Below are positions 9,301 to 23,800 of a stretch of 64,000 nt of DNA, piece by piece. Each line of letters starts with the position of its first letter. Position 1 is the stretch's first letter. The notes beneath the pieces were generated by a model. The model was not told the origin of the DNA. It worked only from the letters and a program-made list of their open reading frames with translations, and did no database searches. Source of the DNA: Centropus unirufus. Its lineage: Eukaryota; Chordata; Aves; Cuculiformes; Centropidae. Both the position numbers and the translations under genes were made by a program. Where the stretch lies: assembly GCA_013397695.1 (NCBI GenBank), contig VYZI01000126.1:620001-684000 (forward strand), read 5' to 3'.

Positions 9301-12300
9301 CAAACGACATTATTTTTAATCTTTTACTTTCCAATATGGAACCCTTACTATTGATTGTTTTAAGTTAATGTGCTCAGAGCGGTGAAATGAGTCTGTTTTT
9401 CCCCATTTTTGAGTAGAAAAAAACTATGCCTTGGTCTTGTTTTTCAGATCAAAACCTGAATTTTGGCAAAGAGTGTGAAAGGTAGCTACTACTAAAGAGG
9501 ACAACAGATTTATAAAAGATCTTTGCAGTCATATTCCTTTTTGGTGTCTTGTCTCACCCAGGCAAGCCTAGATCAAACCAGCCAGGAAAATGAGTGAATG
9601 ATCTAGAGTCTGCTTTGCAAAAAGTAACTTGCATGGCAATGCATGCTAGTTCCACGGTTTGGAGGTATAATGAAAGGGAGACGGCTCTCTGCCTAGATTC
9701 CTTCTCTGGCTGAAGTGAGGAAAATTTCCGGCACTCATTTCTAATAACAAGCTGCAGCAATAAAAATACAGGCTCTAATGAAGGGATAAGGCTCATGGAG
9801 ATGTATGAGGCCATTTCACCTTAGACAAAAATGCTGGTAGGAAGGAAGGAAACAGGGAGGGCGTGAGTACTCAAAAGTTCACAGGTACCAGAGCATTATT
9901 TATAAAGCAATGCTTCAGCTCAGAGAAAGGGTTACATAGAAAAGGCAAAGTCAAATAAGACCAGTAGCTCATATAACTCAGTACTTTTTCCTTTGATAAC
10001 AGCACTACTTATTGCTTCTAAAAGAAGGTGCTCAGTATGGGTAGGTATAGAATAATTGACTCAAAAGGGAGCTTTCTGAGTCATGTCTGGTAGCATTCTG
10101 GAGTTCATTACTTCTTGGAATTTCCCAGGGGTATATTGTGGCAATTAATTACACTCTTAATCTGTGACATGATTCACATTTGACTGTGACATTTAGCAGT
10201 TCAAGGTCCCTCTTTTCCTGAGATCTTAAACAGGCATCTCCATAGGGCAACTTTCTTCTTGATGTTATATTATATTTAGGGCTGCTCCTTTTCACATTAC
10301 TTTGTATCTTGAAATCACTTCCACCGTGAGCTTCCCATGCAGTTTTTAATCCAACCTTTTTTTCCAGAAGTTGCAGAAAATGGAGGAACCAGGAGGAGCC
10401 ACTGTTCTTCCTGGTGACTCTGTAAGCAATGTTGTAAGATCCAAACATCTGTTCTTATTTTCAATGTCCTCATTGATGTTATTATCTCAGTTTAGAGCAT
10501 GAGTGATACATCACTATTTTGACCGGGACAAATTTTATCCTAAATAATTTATACATACTCTGCAGAAAAAAGAGCCACAAGTTTTTATGAGTCTTTTCAT
10601 AGTGTGAAGAATCAACATCTGCTTGTTTAATTCACATAACAACTGGAAACAAAAATCTTTGCCACAGTCCAAATTCTTTTCTCTCCCTATGTGATGCTCT
10701 TAGGAATGAATTTTTTTTAGATTCATCGTAAATATAACCAACACCTTCTATTTTGTTCCCTCTTATGCACTCCATTTCTACCCCAATCCAGAAATGACAT
10801 TTTAACTATATTTATTTAAGGAACATGAGAGGCTTTTCCGGTATACAAAATCAATGGCATGTGTTTTTTTCCAGCAGCAATGAGGTTGACATGACACAGT
10901 CACAGTTTACACGTAACTAAGAAAAGATTTCCTATACTGGATGTCTTTTTAATTTAGTAGAAATAAAAGCATAATTGACACCTTACAGTTGAATGCTTAG
11001 GCTAAGAAAAGTCCAGCTGAAATAAAGTGCAAATCCTTCAGAGTGAAGACATAACAGTGTTGTGATAGATCCTCTACCACTTTAACTCAAAGGTCTATGT
11101 CTTTCTAAAGCATTGGCAGAAACCTGATGTAGAAATCACTGGATGACATGCGGTGCCCTGCTGTGTACAGGCAGCGAGACAAGACATACACACTGGTCCT
11201 TTCTTTTCTCAATTTCTGTGTCTCTGGCAAATTCTACACCAAAGCCATTTGTCCCTGCAAGGACTCAATACTCTCGTGTTCAGAAAGTGTATTACTGGAG
11301 ATCAAGAATATTGACAACTGAATTATGAAGTCAACACTGATAACATGGCGTTTGCATTTATGCTATATTCCACTTGAATTTCATATAGAAAGAAGTCTGT
11401 GAAGCTTTTAACCTCAGAAAACTCTGTAACAGTGAATAGGAACAGATGTTTCAGTTGGAGAAAAATACTTCTGTCCCTATTTGAATGTTCAGTATACATG
11501 GGACACTGCTGTTCCATAATTATTGTATCATCCATCCCACGTGTAGGGTCAACAAGCCAGTGAATCAATTCCCAGAGAGCTCCCTTCCCAGGGAGAGGTA
11601 TTACTTTCACACCTCAGTGTTCTATTGACAAATCTGTCATTACCGACTACTTGTATTTCACAGCATTTGAAATCCCGGGGCCATTCCAGTTCCAGGAACT
11701 GAACATGGGTTTCTCAACATAACGACCAAAACCTGCCATATTTATGTGCCTGACAAAGGCACATGAAGGTACTGAAACCCTAAGTGCCATTGTAAAGTCC
11801 ACACTAAAACCAATATAAATCCATAATGCCTGTGATAATCACCTATAACAAGGTTGTAGTATTCAGTCTCTAGATGAGTTTGCTGATCATCTTGGTGTAC
11901 TTGGAGAAAGCAACTCATGATGGAAACACAAGACAACTCATCTTTCATAGTCTCTATCCAAGCTACAGTCAGTCTGGTTCTTTGGGTATGTGGCCCAATA
12001 GGAAGAGGCCTCCAGAGAGCTTGTACCACTTGTTTGTTACTAGACTGAATACTTCCCTTGCTCGCTGCCATAGCTGCCCCACTTATTTGTTTCTTATCTC
12101 TCACTTCTCTGTGGTTTCCAGTCTAATTATTTCTGCGTGGAGAGAGGGAGGGAGAAGGCACAGGAGTCAGGTCTGCTGGTAGTTTATGCTGGTATATCAG
12201 GAGCTAACTGGGGTTGAAAAATCTACTTTGCCAGGCTGCTGCAATGAGCCTTTAACAGCACCAGTAAAAGGGGTTCTTCAGGCCCAACACAGTCAGGGAA

Positions 12301-15300
12301 AGGAGAAATGCCAATTACTTTGAAACACGATTTTCACTTCAGTCTTTTGCACAAAGGATGAGACTGTTCGTTCTCATTCAATTCTAGCTTCACATCCAGA
12401 ACAATATTATTGAAAGAAGATCTGAAGGCTACTTTAGTATCTCTTTGCTGCACAGCAATACTTCCAATGAGGGGACTTCTAGGAAAGAGCCACAAGGTAC
12501 TTTTTAATCAAAAAGGTATGACCTACCTTCAAGGTGGAACATTACTAGACACATGTTAATTAAAAAAAGATATGATTTGGGGACTTGAGATGGTAGCGAT
12601 ATGGCCTATATAATATATCTCAATGACCCAGATGATATATTCAGACTGTGTAGGAGTCAAACCAGAGTGAAGGTGTTACATTTTTCAAATGCCTCCAACT
12701 CTCAGACCAAGTATGAAAATAACAAGGAAGCCTTAGTCAATGCCTTCAAAAACATGAAACTGAGCATACCTCTCTTTCCATTGCAGAGATAATTTAAATC
12801 TTAGCTACTTTGTTGTCAAAACCTTAGCAGATAATGAGAGGAAGGAAACAGGATGAAAAGAAAACTCAGGGAACTCAAATGGCTGCAGACACAGAGAAAG
12901 ATGGAAAAACACAGAAAAAGCGTAAAGTCAGAAAACATAGAGGAGCCAGGAGGATATGGACGAGCTGGAATATAGTGGTTGTCCTGAAGGGTAGAATTCT
13001 TCTTTTTTAGTATTTCACTCACTAGAAAGGGATTTAGTATAAATAGCTGATTGGATATTTACTTATTGCAAGCAGTCCCTATACTCTGTAACCCCTGCCG
13101 AAATCCTCTCAGAAGGTGGGTTTTCACAGTGTATTCTGTGGAAAAAAAAAAAGGACTGAAAAACTGATCATGATCAAAACTGGAATGGTTTGTTACTTTC
13201 TCCACAGATGATCAGTTACAGATAAGATCTAGGATGCTTCCTACTTTCTGGTGCAAGTGTGAGGATGGTGCGAACATAAAGTGGAGCTTAGACTTCTCAG
13301 TGTAGCACCTAAACCCCGCAAATGGCCCCAGCCTGAAATAGAGAAAAAGAAGGAGAAAGGGGGTTTTATCTTAATGAGAAAACAAAGTTAGAAGGAGATG
13401 AAGAAACAGGCTTGCAGGTCCTCTGGAAGTCTGGAGTACATTGGGGAATGAGAAAGCAGACTGCCAAACTGTGCAACTAACATCTCAGTCACAAGTCTCT
13501 CCTTCCTCTCTTTGCTCTCAAATCCCTAGAAGCAGCAGGAGCAGCGTACCAGAAACAAAAGATGTAGTATGCTCTCCCTGACCCCAAGCCTGAAGAGGCC
13601 TCTCAGCTCCAATTCCACTTTATAGAAGTGTGATTTCATAGGGGTCCGAGAATATGTCATGGTTGCCTGAGGGGCATACGGAGGATGGAGGGAAAGGATG
13701 GGGGAGCAGCAAGGTCCTACCTACTCTTAGCACGAAATACACCCAGCATTTCAGCTCAGATTGATTTCTTCCACAGTCCAACAGCTGTCAGCCTTCACTC
13801 TGCTGTTTTGATTCTGGAGTATGTGTGTTTTAGCCAACTATTTACAGCCTGTCTGTCCCCAGGAGGGTCTGATGCCCCAGTGGGGCAGTGGGAGCAGTGA
13901 GCACAGACTGATCACAAGATATGGCCTCAAGAGATGCAAATTCCAAGTGGAAGAGAGCTACGATTGCAGTCAGGGGATGGGCTCCTATGTGATGCAGAGC
14001 TGAACAGTTATCGAATTTACAGTCTTCAAATTACTTTGTTTATACACTCTGTTTTTAGACAAATATCTTGTTCTGGTTCTGCTTCTTAAAGGCTGTATGA
14101 GTAGGAATGGAGAAATGAGGTAGCCAAAATAAAAGGCACTTTTGAAACAAGGGCAAAGGATTTGGAAAGTGGCATGAAGTGGTGATAGGTAATTTTGGAG
14201 GTAGTGAGATGAAAAACTACAGAGATTTATTTTTATTTTTTTGTGTAGCCAGTGGGAAACATTAGTTGGTTTTAAGAAAATTATTTGGAAATGATGGTTT
14301 GTTTCCATATTAAATAAAATCAACTGCACTGAACTTTCTCTAGAAAGTGATACTTACTGAAGGCAAATAATGAATTCTTATGTATCCCACATATCTATTA
14401 AAACTATCCGATTTGCACAATAACAAAATGCCTGCTTCAACAGCATTGAGATGGCTTTTCAGTATTCAAGCTTCTAACACCATAAACAATTTATTGCCAC
14501 AGATATAAACACAAATGTAGGATGTGCAAGATAACAGCATTGACATCTGATTCAAGATTAGCTTGTACATGAGAGATGAATGGGAAATAAATCACTGATT
14601 TTTCTTTTTTTTTTTTCTATGTCTAGGCTTGTTTTCTTACACACTTGTCTTTCAAAATGTAGCTCCAATTTGGAAATGTGTTCACAAAGTGGTATCTATT
14701 GCATGTACACTGTACATACTGAAATGCACAATAGTAGAGCAAGTTTATCAAATTATTTTAAAACATAAAAGCAACATGCTCTTGGAAATATTTCTGGTGT
14801 ATTTACAAAGAACGCTGTAAGAAAAAAGTTAAAAATTTATGGACATTGAATTAATCTCTTTTAAAGCAAAAGTCTATTGAACAGCAAAATAAAAGGTATT
14901 GCGCTGTGTGTTCCTGCTTAAAATTGAGAACAACACAGGAGTATCACAGTTAATTAGCTCCAGTCAACATAAGATGCTTTATAACATTTCTCACATTGGT
15001 GTTTCATCTGAGCTTTAGAATAAACATTTCCAATGTTTTAGAATAAACATTTCTTTCATGCACCTTTTGCATGAAGAAGATAAGTATGAAATGTATAGCT
15101 TAGTCATTAAAAATATACAGATATTTCAGACGCTTTCCTGCAGCAGAGAAGAGATTTTAAATCATCTCCATAAAAATAGAGATTAAACCACGAACAGTGT
15201 GGCTTGTAATCCTATTTGTTTAGCATTTGGGGGTTTCATGTTAATATCTATCCTTAATAACAAAATCATGCATATTGCTTTTTAAAATATCTTTCAGCCT

Positions 15301-18300
15301 TTCTGTATTTATTGCGATTTTTGTGCGCTTTAGTTATATGTTGTACAAGAGAACTGTCTGCTCTGTAAAGGCATCAGATAAAAATCTCCATTTATTGCAT
15401 TATAAATAATGAAGTGCTACATTATAATAATTATTCCCATATTAACTGAAAGCACAGCTGAGTTACCTGTATTAAACACCTACACTTTGCTTAATGCCTT
15501 TAAATAGGATTTGATTCTCTGTTCTTGTTGCAACTATTCAGCTAATGTTCCAGCCCAGAGGAGGCTGCAGAGTTTACTTGTCTAAGGTCAGGGAGAAGGA
15601 CCATACTTAAGACATTTTACTTGTTTAATTTAATTTTGATTGTACAATATATGTATTCAAAAGGTTAAGACTCTTTGCATCATTAATTTCAAACAGGTAT
15701 GTAAAATGTACTATTTTTAGTCTAAGAAAGACACTAAACAGCTTCTCATTTTACCCAATAGCTGAGAAGAACTGTTTAAAATGTTTTCTTTCCCAAGAAG
15801 CGGCTGTAACTGCACTTTTGTGAAAAATGCCAAAGCCTGTTCATGGGTTACTATTAGTAAATACATCAGAATATAGTATTTGCTTTGAAATGTAGTATTT
15901 TAAAATTTGGGATTTATTGTTCACTGTATACATACTTATAAATATATACTATTTTTGAGGTTAGAGTTAGTGCCTCTAGGTTTAGACACGTGTTTTCAAA
16001 CCAGGATAAGTATTAAAGAATGCAAAAGACAAAAATAAAAAAAAAATTGCCTAAAAAGCTATGCTGAATAGAACAACTTCCTTGTGCTCTTTCTGAATCC
16101 TGACCTGTTCCCTCAGACATTATTTATTATTTGTTCACTGTTTGTTGCTCTTCATGTTGTAACAACAAATAAGTAGTGCTAAGACATTTACTGCCCTTCA
16201 GCTGTAAATGCACCAGACTCAACCAAAGAGGGGCCACCGTTATTGCAAAAGTAAATGGCATTTGGGGATGGGATTAATTAGGAGGAGGGAATGTAAGGGC
16301 TCCTACTTTAAGAGGCATCTACTTTGTATCATTAGTTTGCTCGATCTTTTTTTTTTTTTTAAGAAGAAAGAAGTAAACAAACAAAATACCAACCCAAAAC
16401 CTCTTGAAACAAAAACTGAAAGCAGAATTAAATGCATTTTCAGAGTCTGTTCTTTAGCCTCTCTGAAGTTCCATTTGTATTTAATAAACTATTACTACAA
16501 TAGAGCATATACCTTCGAATTATTTAATGTCCCTACTACAGGAGCTACTCAAAACTGGCCACTGTGCCATTCATGCTCATGTTTCAATTAAATATTTGTG
16601 AATGTGATACTGCTTGCTTGTAAAGACCCCAATGTTCTTAACACTGAGGGCAATTTTATGAGAAGAGGTTAATGAAAAATTGCATTGCTGACACCGTTTT
16701 TAGTAAACACAATGCCAGTGCCGCAATTCCAACTTTGAATATTAAAGCAGTCACAGAATTGTCTGTGAACTCATTGTTTCTTAAAGCAAATATATCTCAA
16801 GGAAAGGTCAAATAGTTTAGGTAGAAATATTTTAAGCCTTTGGATAAACAAAGCTGTAAAGGGAAGAAGATGTGAAGTTCTGGAAAGTTGAGATAAGATT
16901 GGCTCAAGAGGATACACTGTATAAGCAATTTTTAAACAGAAGTTTCAATCACATAATTTGCCATCATTTACAACAGGCAAAACTGTCTTCTGCTAATGAG
17001 GAGAGTCTGGTGCAGTGTGTACAACTGTAAAGAAAAACATTTGAAATAAAAAAAAAAATAGAAGCACAGAGCAGTCTATCAAATACTTCTATCTAGAAAA
17101 TACTGGTTCATAATTCTGGTCCTCATGCTCCTTGGCTGAGGATCAAAATTCTTATTTGGACAAAACTCTCACAGCTGTCTTTCTCTAGATTTTTGCCTAA
17201 GCACAAGTGACAAGAATTTGCCATTTTGTACACCAGTCTGGTTTTCTGCTCTCTCGTACAAATTTTAAGCCACCAGCTTCAGCTGAATTATTTTTGGTAC
17301 ACATTATTGAATGTGAAAGAGCTGATCCCTTGGATTATACATTTTATTTACATAATGTAAATGTAACTCTGAGTCTTTTCAAGAAATTACGGCTAATGAA
17401 GCCTAGGAAATTTATTGATGGGCTGGGGAAATCTTTCTGCCCTAATCTTCTCTTTTGTGTGTTACTTATTGTAATAGAATCAATAAAAACAACAGAAGTG
17501 GGAGACAAAGTAAAAGAAAGAAAACTCAGAACTGCAGGAAAGTCTATTTTTCCATTAATGGCTAAGCACGCAAGCACAAAGGCAAAGAAGACAGCAGCAC
17601 AGGGACAAAATATTCCATACTGAGTACTACTAGTCAGAATTAAATGAATGAACCATATGAAGTTCTGTTTCAACTTTTATATTTGTATTAAGAAAACTTT
17701 TAAGGTGTGCTGCACAATTACGAGAAGAAACCAAAGCAAGACAAATTTTAGTGTCATGAATAAACAAACAATAAACTAATGAATGAACAGTATGTGATAG
17801 TCTGTCCCGAAAATCTACCTAATTGGGCCTGATCCTGAAGCCTGTTTTGAGCAAGATTTCCTTGAATGTGATATTTGGCTGTAAGAGCTGCAGGGTTTGA
17901 ATCCAACATCCGTGCCTGCAATTCTTTAATTAAAAAGACAAATGATGTATTTAACTTCTAACATTTCCTTAAATGAAACAGCTCTGTTGCATAGCAAACT
18001 ATTTCTCTTTCTAGGAGAATCAACTCTTTTAAGAAACGTCTTTTAAGGTCTAAAAAGTTTTGTTATGAACATAATGAATGGATGCCTAGAACCAAAGAGA
18101 GAGTGCTGATAAAATACAGAGTTCGCCAACCTTACTTGCAGTTATTAACAAGAACCTGTTCCAAATACCCTTTATTTGACCAACCAGTTCAATGGAACCA
18201 CCTGCATTGATTACGAGAGCAGAATTTTGGTGAAATATGGGCTCAGCTAGATTTTTAAAAAGAGCACAGAAGGGCAGAAAACTCTAGAGGAGTGTTTCCC

Positions 18301-20555
18301 CTGGGGAGAGAGTGGTTTACTGCCAAAGGAGAAACATAAACACTGAAACTGAAATATACAGATTTTGAAATCAGATGAAGTCAGAGGAGTCTGGGCACGC
18401 TATGAAGACCCCCTTTTATGCTGCATCTGGTCAGGGAGGGGATAATACGCAGTTTTCTCCCAAACTTGACTGTGGACAAAAAGCTCTCTGAAGAACCATT
18501 TGTTTGATCTCTGGTGGCCGAGTATCCACCTTGGGCTTTCTTCTTATGTATGGATCTACCGAGACGTGCTGCTGCTGAATTCAACAAAATTGAGCCCTGA
18601 CTGTGATTGGGATATGAGGATACATAATTAGCTGTGTTAGAAAACTGACCCTCGGTCTTTCATTAAGATGGAATTTTACCATGTAAAATATGAATGAGTA
18701 AAGACATTTTCATCAGGAAATAAAATAACCAAATGATTCTCCTCTGTTGTTATTTTTACACTGCAGTGAGACAATGGTAGGGAAACTCACTTTAGGTGAT
18801 ATCACTTAATTAGGAAAAGCATCCTAATCAGATCCCCCTCCAATTGCAATAACTGTAGGGAGTCAAGTACATTTCTCTATCAAAGCAGCAAGCTGCAACA
18901 AAGTATAGATATTGATATTTTAAATTGTCATACAAAAGCAACAGCAGAGAAGGCACAAACATTATGAAAGCAAACTCATATTCTCTATATCCCTCATTTC
19001 ATGACTGCTTCTAAAAGATACTATGCTATAGCTCTTATGAAATTTCTGCACCTCCACTTATTAAAATGTCAAGGTCAGTACTTTCATAGCCAGGACTCAA
19101 TGGCTAATGAGGGTCATGGCACATAGACTGTTCCCACTGGTGACTCGATACAAGTAGCAGAGACCATCTCAATCCTTGCATTTTCCTGATATTTCTGTCC
19201 ATCTCACTTAGCATTATGTATGGGAAACCTGGAAGCAGGACACAGAGAGGTTCCCTTGCCGGAAGGTCCATGTGGTTAGCAGCCTGGTACTTTTGTAAGC
19301 ACAGCATCTTCACAACCTCTGATTCCATGCAGACCTTTTGTTGGAGATTGTGGATTAATGGTACAGTTAAACCTGCTATGTTTATAATAATGGTTACAGT
19401 TTCCCCTCTCTACATTTATCCCTGATACTATGAGTGCCTATTAATGATAGCATTCCACACCATTCAGTTTTTTGCACAGAAAAAGTAGCTTTGGCTTTCA
19501 GTGCCTGATACTCTGCCTTCTGACCGGGAACTTAGGAAATTACTTTCAATTTCAGAGTAAATCTTAGGGTTTATTTTAGTGAAATGGATTTTCATTGAGG
19601 GACCTCCTCCCTATCTACAAGTAGCCATGCATAATAAAAGCCATACAGAATGGGAAGGGAAATAAATACTAAAGTACTACCAATTACGTGCAATTAGTTC
19701 CATTGCCAACATCAGTCATTGAAAAGTTACAAAACAGGCTTTAAAATAACAATTTAACATATGTCTAGGATCCTGTTTATGCATTTACTAAATATGAGTG
19801 TTTGTGTCCTCCCTTCCCCAGTTTTTCTAAGCAAGCAGCAGTTAGTGACTCCAGGATTACTTTAAAAAATAAAAATAAAAATCAATGCTCATATATTGGT
19901 TCTGCTCTATTTGGTATGGCAAAGTGAAAAAAAAAAGCGTTTTGGTAAGGTTCTTCACTGAAGACTCCGAAATAAAGCTGTCCTGGAATAGTAGGGTAGA
20001 TCCTCTGCTTAAAGGACAGGAATAAATGTCTAGCTTTTACCATGTTGATGAAAAATATGGAAGTAGGCAAACGGTATATCCTACTAATCTGCCCAGAATA
20101 CTCATAAATGCCAAGAAAATGGGGGCTCCCATGAGAATAGGAAGACTGTTGTTGATATCAAAGCTCTTAAAAACTAAAGTTGACTATGGCAAGTTGTGGA
20201 AAGATCTCAAGACCTTTAGTAAGGGGCCATTAAAATGGCTGATGAACCTAACGCTGATGTATACAAAGTAGAGACCTGAAGAAAACCAAGTCCTTTACAT
20301 GGAGTTCTTGGCAGTTTTTTTGTATAGTCCTCTGAAAATATCAGGTGAATGGTCGATAATTCACATGTGGTGCATCATATATTAGGAATTTATGGAGGAG
20401 ATAGACAAAACAGTCTCTTCATCTCAATGAATGTATCCATACTGCAGCCACGTATTAAAGAACAGGCCTACTGTGAAACTACTACAAAGGAATACAGCAA
20501 AGATACTACAGATTTAGAAAAAAAGGTCAGAATTATCAGAAGGGTAACATAGTTT
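6400..20555. other. Long AT-rich gene-free stretch
   Basis: Over 14 kb I find no coding exon, RNA gene or clearly recognisable transposon. The longest open frame is about 138 codons (17207-17623, plus) and resembles no known protein. A minus-strand frame of 109 codons overlaps it, as expected by chance. Small features are a 14-bp palindrome AGATCTATAGATCT at 9066-9079, a 23-bp tandem duplication at about 15013-15058, and repeat-free segments with scattered TAATTA-type cores (for example near 14950, 15400 and 18805-18860) that could be regulatory. Very old, unrecognisable repeats may be present. Confidence 0.5.
15013..15058 (+). repeat. 23-bp tandem duplication
   Basis: The 17-base block TTTAGAATAAACATTTC occurs at 15014-15030 and again at 15037-15053, a period of 23. 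Bases outside the block differ slightly, so the duplication is not brand new. Confidence 0.8.
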
Positions 20556-20559
20556 CTTA

Positions 20560-20810
20560 CCAAGTCTTAGCTTGGCAGATTAGGACTCTTCAGCTGGCAA
20601 ACAGACCTGTAAAGAATGCCAGGCAGGAGAATAAGGAAGAACACTGTGGCATCTAGCGAATGGATGAAATAGCAGTTTTAAAAGAATCAAGAAAAAATAC
20701 TGTATAATCTTATTGTGGAATTCATTGATGCAGGATTTTGTTGGGCTTGGAGTACAAAGGGGATAACAAAACTGTAGACAAATTTGTGGAACGAAACTAG
20801 CCACATCATG
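20560..20810 (+). mobile_element. Old CR1 LINE fragment (end of ORF2 / 3' region)
   Basis: Two short landmarks of ancient amniote CR1 3' regions appear in the right order and orientation. One is TTAGGACTCTTCAGCTGGCAAACAGA-like sequence starting near 20580, corresponding to the family's 'GGACTGTTCAGCTTGGAAAAGAGA' segment. The other is GTGGAATTCATTGATGCAGGAT near 20716, corresponding to 'GTGGAACTCATTGCCACAGGAT'. The element is heavily diverged and truncated, and its boundaries are approximate. CR1 copies usually lose their 5' end at insertion, so a 3' remnant is expected. The comparison is from memory of family consensus sequences and not from an alignment. Confidence 0.5.
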
Positions 20811-23800
20811 ACCTCAGTGCAACTTTCTGCTCAGGAGATCATTAAGCTATCGATTGCTTGTATGTGGAAGTGACACCACAGCAGTATCACGCTGTACTTT
20901 CTCTGTGTATTAGTTTCTGAGAGTTTCCTGTTGAACATTGTCAGACACTGGATTAACTAGATCTGATTCAACACAACCAGACTCTGGTTACATTCACATC
21001 ATAATTTTCTGCAAGAAACTAAAATTAAAAGTGGTATTTCCATGTATCCACAAGCTTCCAGAAAACAGAAAATCAGTGCAAATATCAATATTAGGAGTTT
21101 CATGACAAAATCACAAGATGTGAAAATGTCCATGTGACAACCTCAAGAACCTGCATATAACGCAAATGTTCTCATTGATTTTATTCGACCACTACGGCAC
21201 TATTTTGTCTTATACCCTGTAGAATTGTCTATTTTTCATCATGGCTCTGCTACGCATCTACCCCATGAGAAAGAATCAAAAGCAATTAAGAAGCAATTGA
21301 ATGAACATATCCTGACTGTAACTGTTTATTTCCAGCCTTTCTGAAAGGTTTGGAAAGAGAACAGGACCTAACAGGACTACTTTTAAACCACAGAGTTTGA
21401 AAGACTCTGGGTCTTTCAAAGGTAACTTGCACACAGACAAAGGGTGCTGGGGCAGAACAGATGGGCATACTTCCAAAGCAGAATGGTTCTGTTTTATTGC
21501 AAGATCAACTGAAGGAAAAAAGGAGATGGACATATAGAAGTGGAAATTCGACCATTCAGGGAAAAGTTTGTGAGGGCAGAATATGAAAGGCAAAGTTTTT
21601 TAGAGGTATTCTCATCTGAATGCAGAGGACACACAAGACTGTTAAGTCGAAGAAACACCCGTAAAAGTTTGTTATTCTTGTCTACAGCTGCTTTAGTCAA
21701 GGTATGGAATGACTGATTTAAAAACCTTCACAAACTTCACGTTATCTTACTTTAACCCTTACATATGCCCAAGAAGTGATAAATCAGAACCTGGAAAGCT
21801 GGAGCTTGGGGTACTCATTTTAATGAGAAGCCTGGCAAGCCAAAACCGCTCTTGCAGGCTTATGGCAGGTGGCCAGCAAGAACCCATTTTTGTAAAGAGA
21901 TTAAAGATAGAAAGCAGATGCTTAGGCTGACAAGGACAGAAGCACTGCTGCAGCTTACTTGGACTAAGAGAAGCTTAAGAGCAAACTGGTCCAAAAGGCA
22001 AGGACCCAGTCATGGAGGGACTAGTGGGATGAGCTTTAGTAGGACTGAGTGGCAGAGTCAGCGAAATAAATGGTTGAGCAGGGAAAAAGTAAAAAGCTTT
22101 GAGTACTGGAATTTGTATATAGCCTAACAGGCCGCAGTGCGAATCTTCTCCAGCCTACAGAACGAAGGAGAAAATGTAAGCCACTGCTGACTGTTCTTGG
22201 ATACAGTGGCCACCTTGGGTGTGCACAGCCAATGCTGTGAGAGAGCACCCTCCCCTCTGGGTTCCACTAGAACTAGAACAGTCACTTTGCTTATGCCCCC
22301 TACAGGTCCTGATTGTCAGGTTAATGTAAGAAAAAACTCCCTTAGCAGATCCTCTGCTCTACAATAAATTTCACCTTTGGGTAAACAAACGTGTTTTTAT
22401 CGCTGTAACATCAAAAGTGATGTTCAGCAACACGTACACTACCCAAACATTCTACTTGTAGCAATGTACTGAATAGCTGATGCTTTGAGGTTTTCCATTT
22501 AAATAGAAAGATCGACAACTCAATCGAAATCTGTCACTCAATTATGCCTTGCTTAGAATGACTGAAAGTTCTTTTTGTTGGCTTTTCTCACCTTGCACAT
22601 CTCGAGCATCTTCTGAATAAAGCAATAATCCAAAATATCTTTGAAGCTTCATTTCTAAACATATCGTATTTTCTACATGTTTATATAAAAGGATATCTTA
22701 GTTTGATTCACTGTATATTCTTGGTAAACACAAACAGGTAATGTTCCTGTCATAGCAGAAGTGGTCTAAGGATGTGAGTGAAAGCTGGGTAAAGCAGAAA
22801 GCTTCCAAGCACAAAACCTTGAACTGTCTGATTTTAGATCTACACTAATCTCAGTAAATACATTTGCTGTATTCTATGAAGTTACTAGAAAGTCTTTATT
22901 TGATTTTATCTAATTATCACATAAATACAGGAACATTAAGTGGGCTGATGTCAGCAATCAGGACTGCTTGTTACACAACATCAGTAACAGGGGCTCAGGT
23001 ATGAAACAACTGTAATTATAGGTATTTAGCCAAAATGTATGTCAGTTCTAACTGATTAGCTGTGTAAGTCTTTATAAGTAATTGAAATACTTCATAAATA
23101 AAACCCACAAACTTAGCAACCAACAAGACAGACATAATATAGAAGTTTGATTGATTGTACAATGACACTTAATTCTCTGTCTACTTTTTCTAATTGTTGT
23201 GAGCTTGTGCCTTTTAGGATATTTTTGTCCTCTTCTTTCTGTGTCTTTAGTTTGTTTGGTGTGGGATTTACATCACAGCAAAGGGAAGCTAAATCTATCT
23301 TGCATGCCCATTAAAACTTGATTCTAACATGGCAGGAATAAAAAGAGTATCATAAAGATATTTAATCATGTTTTCCTCAAGCTCTACAATATATCTAGCC
23401 GGTAATTTTTAATGGACTTTTCAGCATGTGCATCATTTTGCCAAGAGTTGGGTTGCTAAGATATTTATCCATTCAACACCATGTTGCAGCAATTGCCAAC
23501 TGATGTCGATGTCGCTAGCTTGTCATGGTGCAAACTCATCTTTACCAATCTTATTTCTTAGGAATAAAGGTTAACTGCTGCTTTTAAACCAGTGATCAAA
23601 AAGCACAAATTGCAATGAGATATATGCTGTACCAGAGTCACATAGGTATATCGATGTGGTAGCAAAGACTTATTTTGCATCGGGACTAGCCACATCTCAT
23701 CAGCTATGTGACCACAACAAGTAATCTATAGAATAATATTTTTCTCTGGAAGGCCTATATAAATATGATTTGGTTAATGCCAGTTATGTCACATTTTATA

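Noticed and set aside
17207..17623. Plus-strand open frame of 138 codons in AT-rich DNA
   Set aside because: No recognisable family, an antisense frame of 109 codons overlaps it, and there is no promoter or splice signal. Length is plausible by chance in 64 kb.
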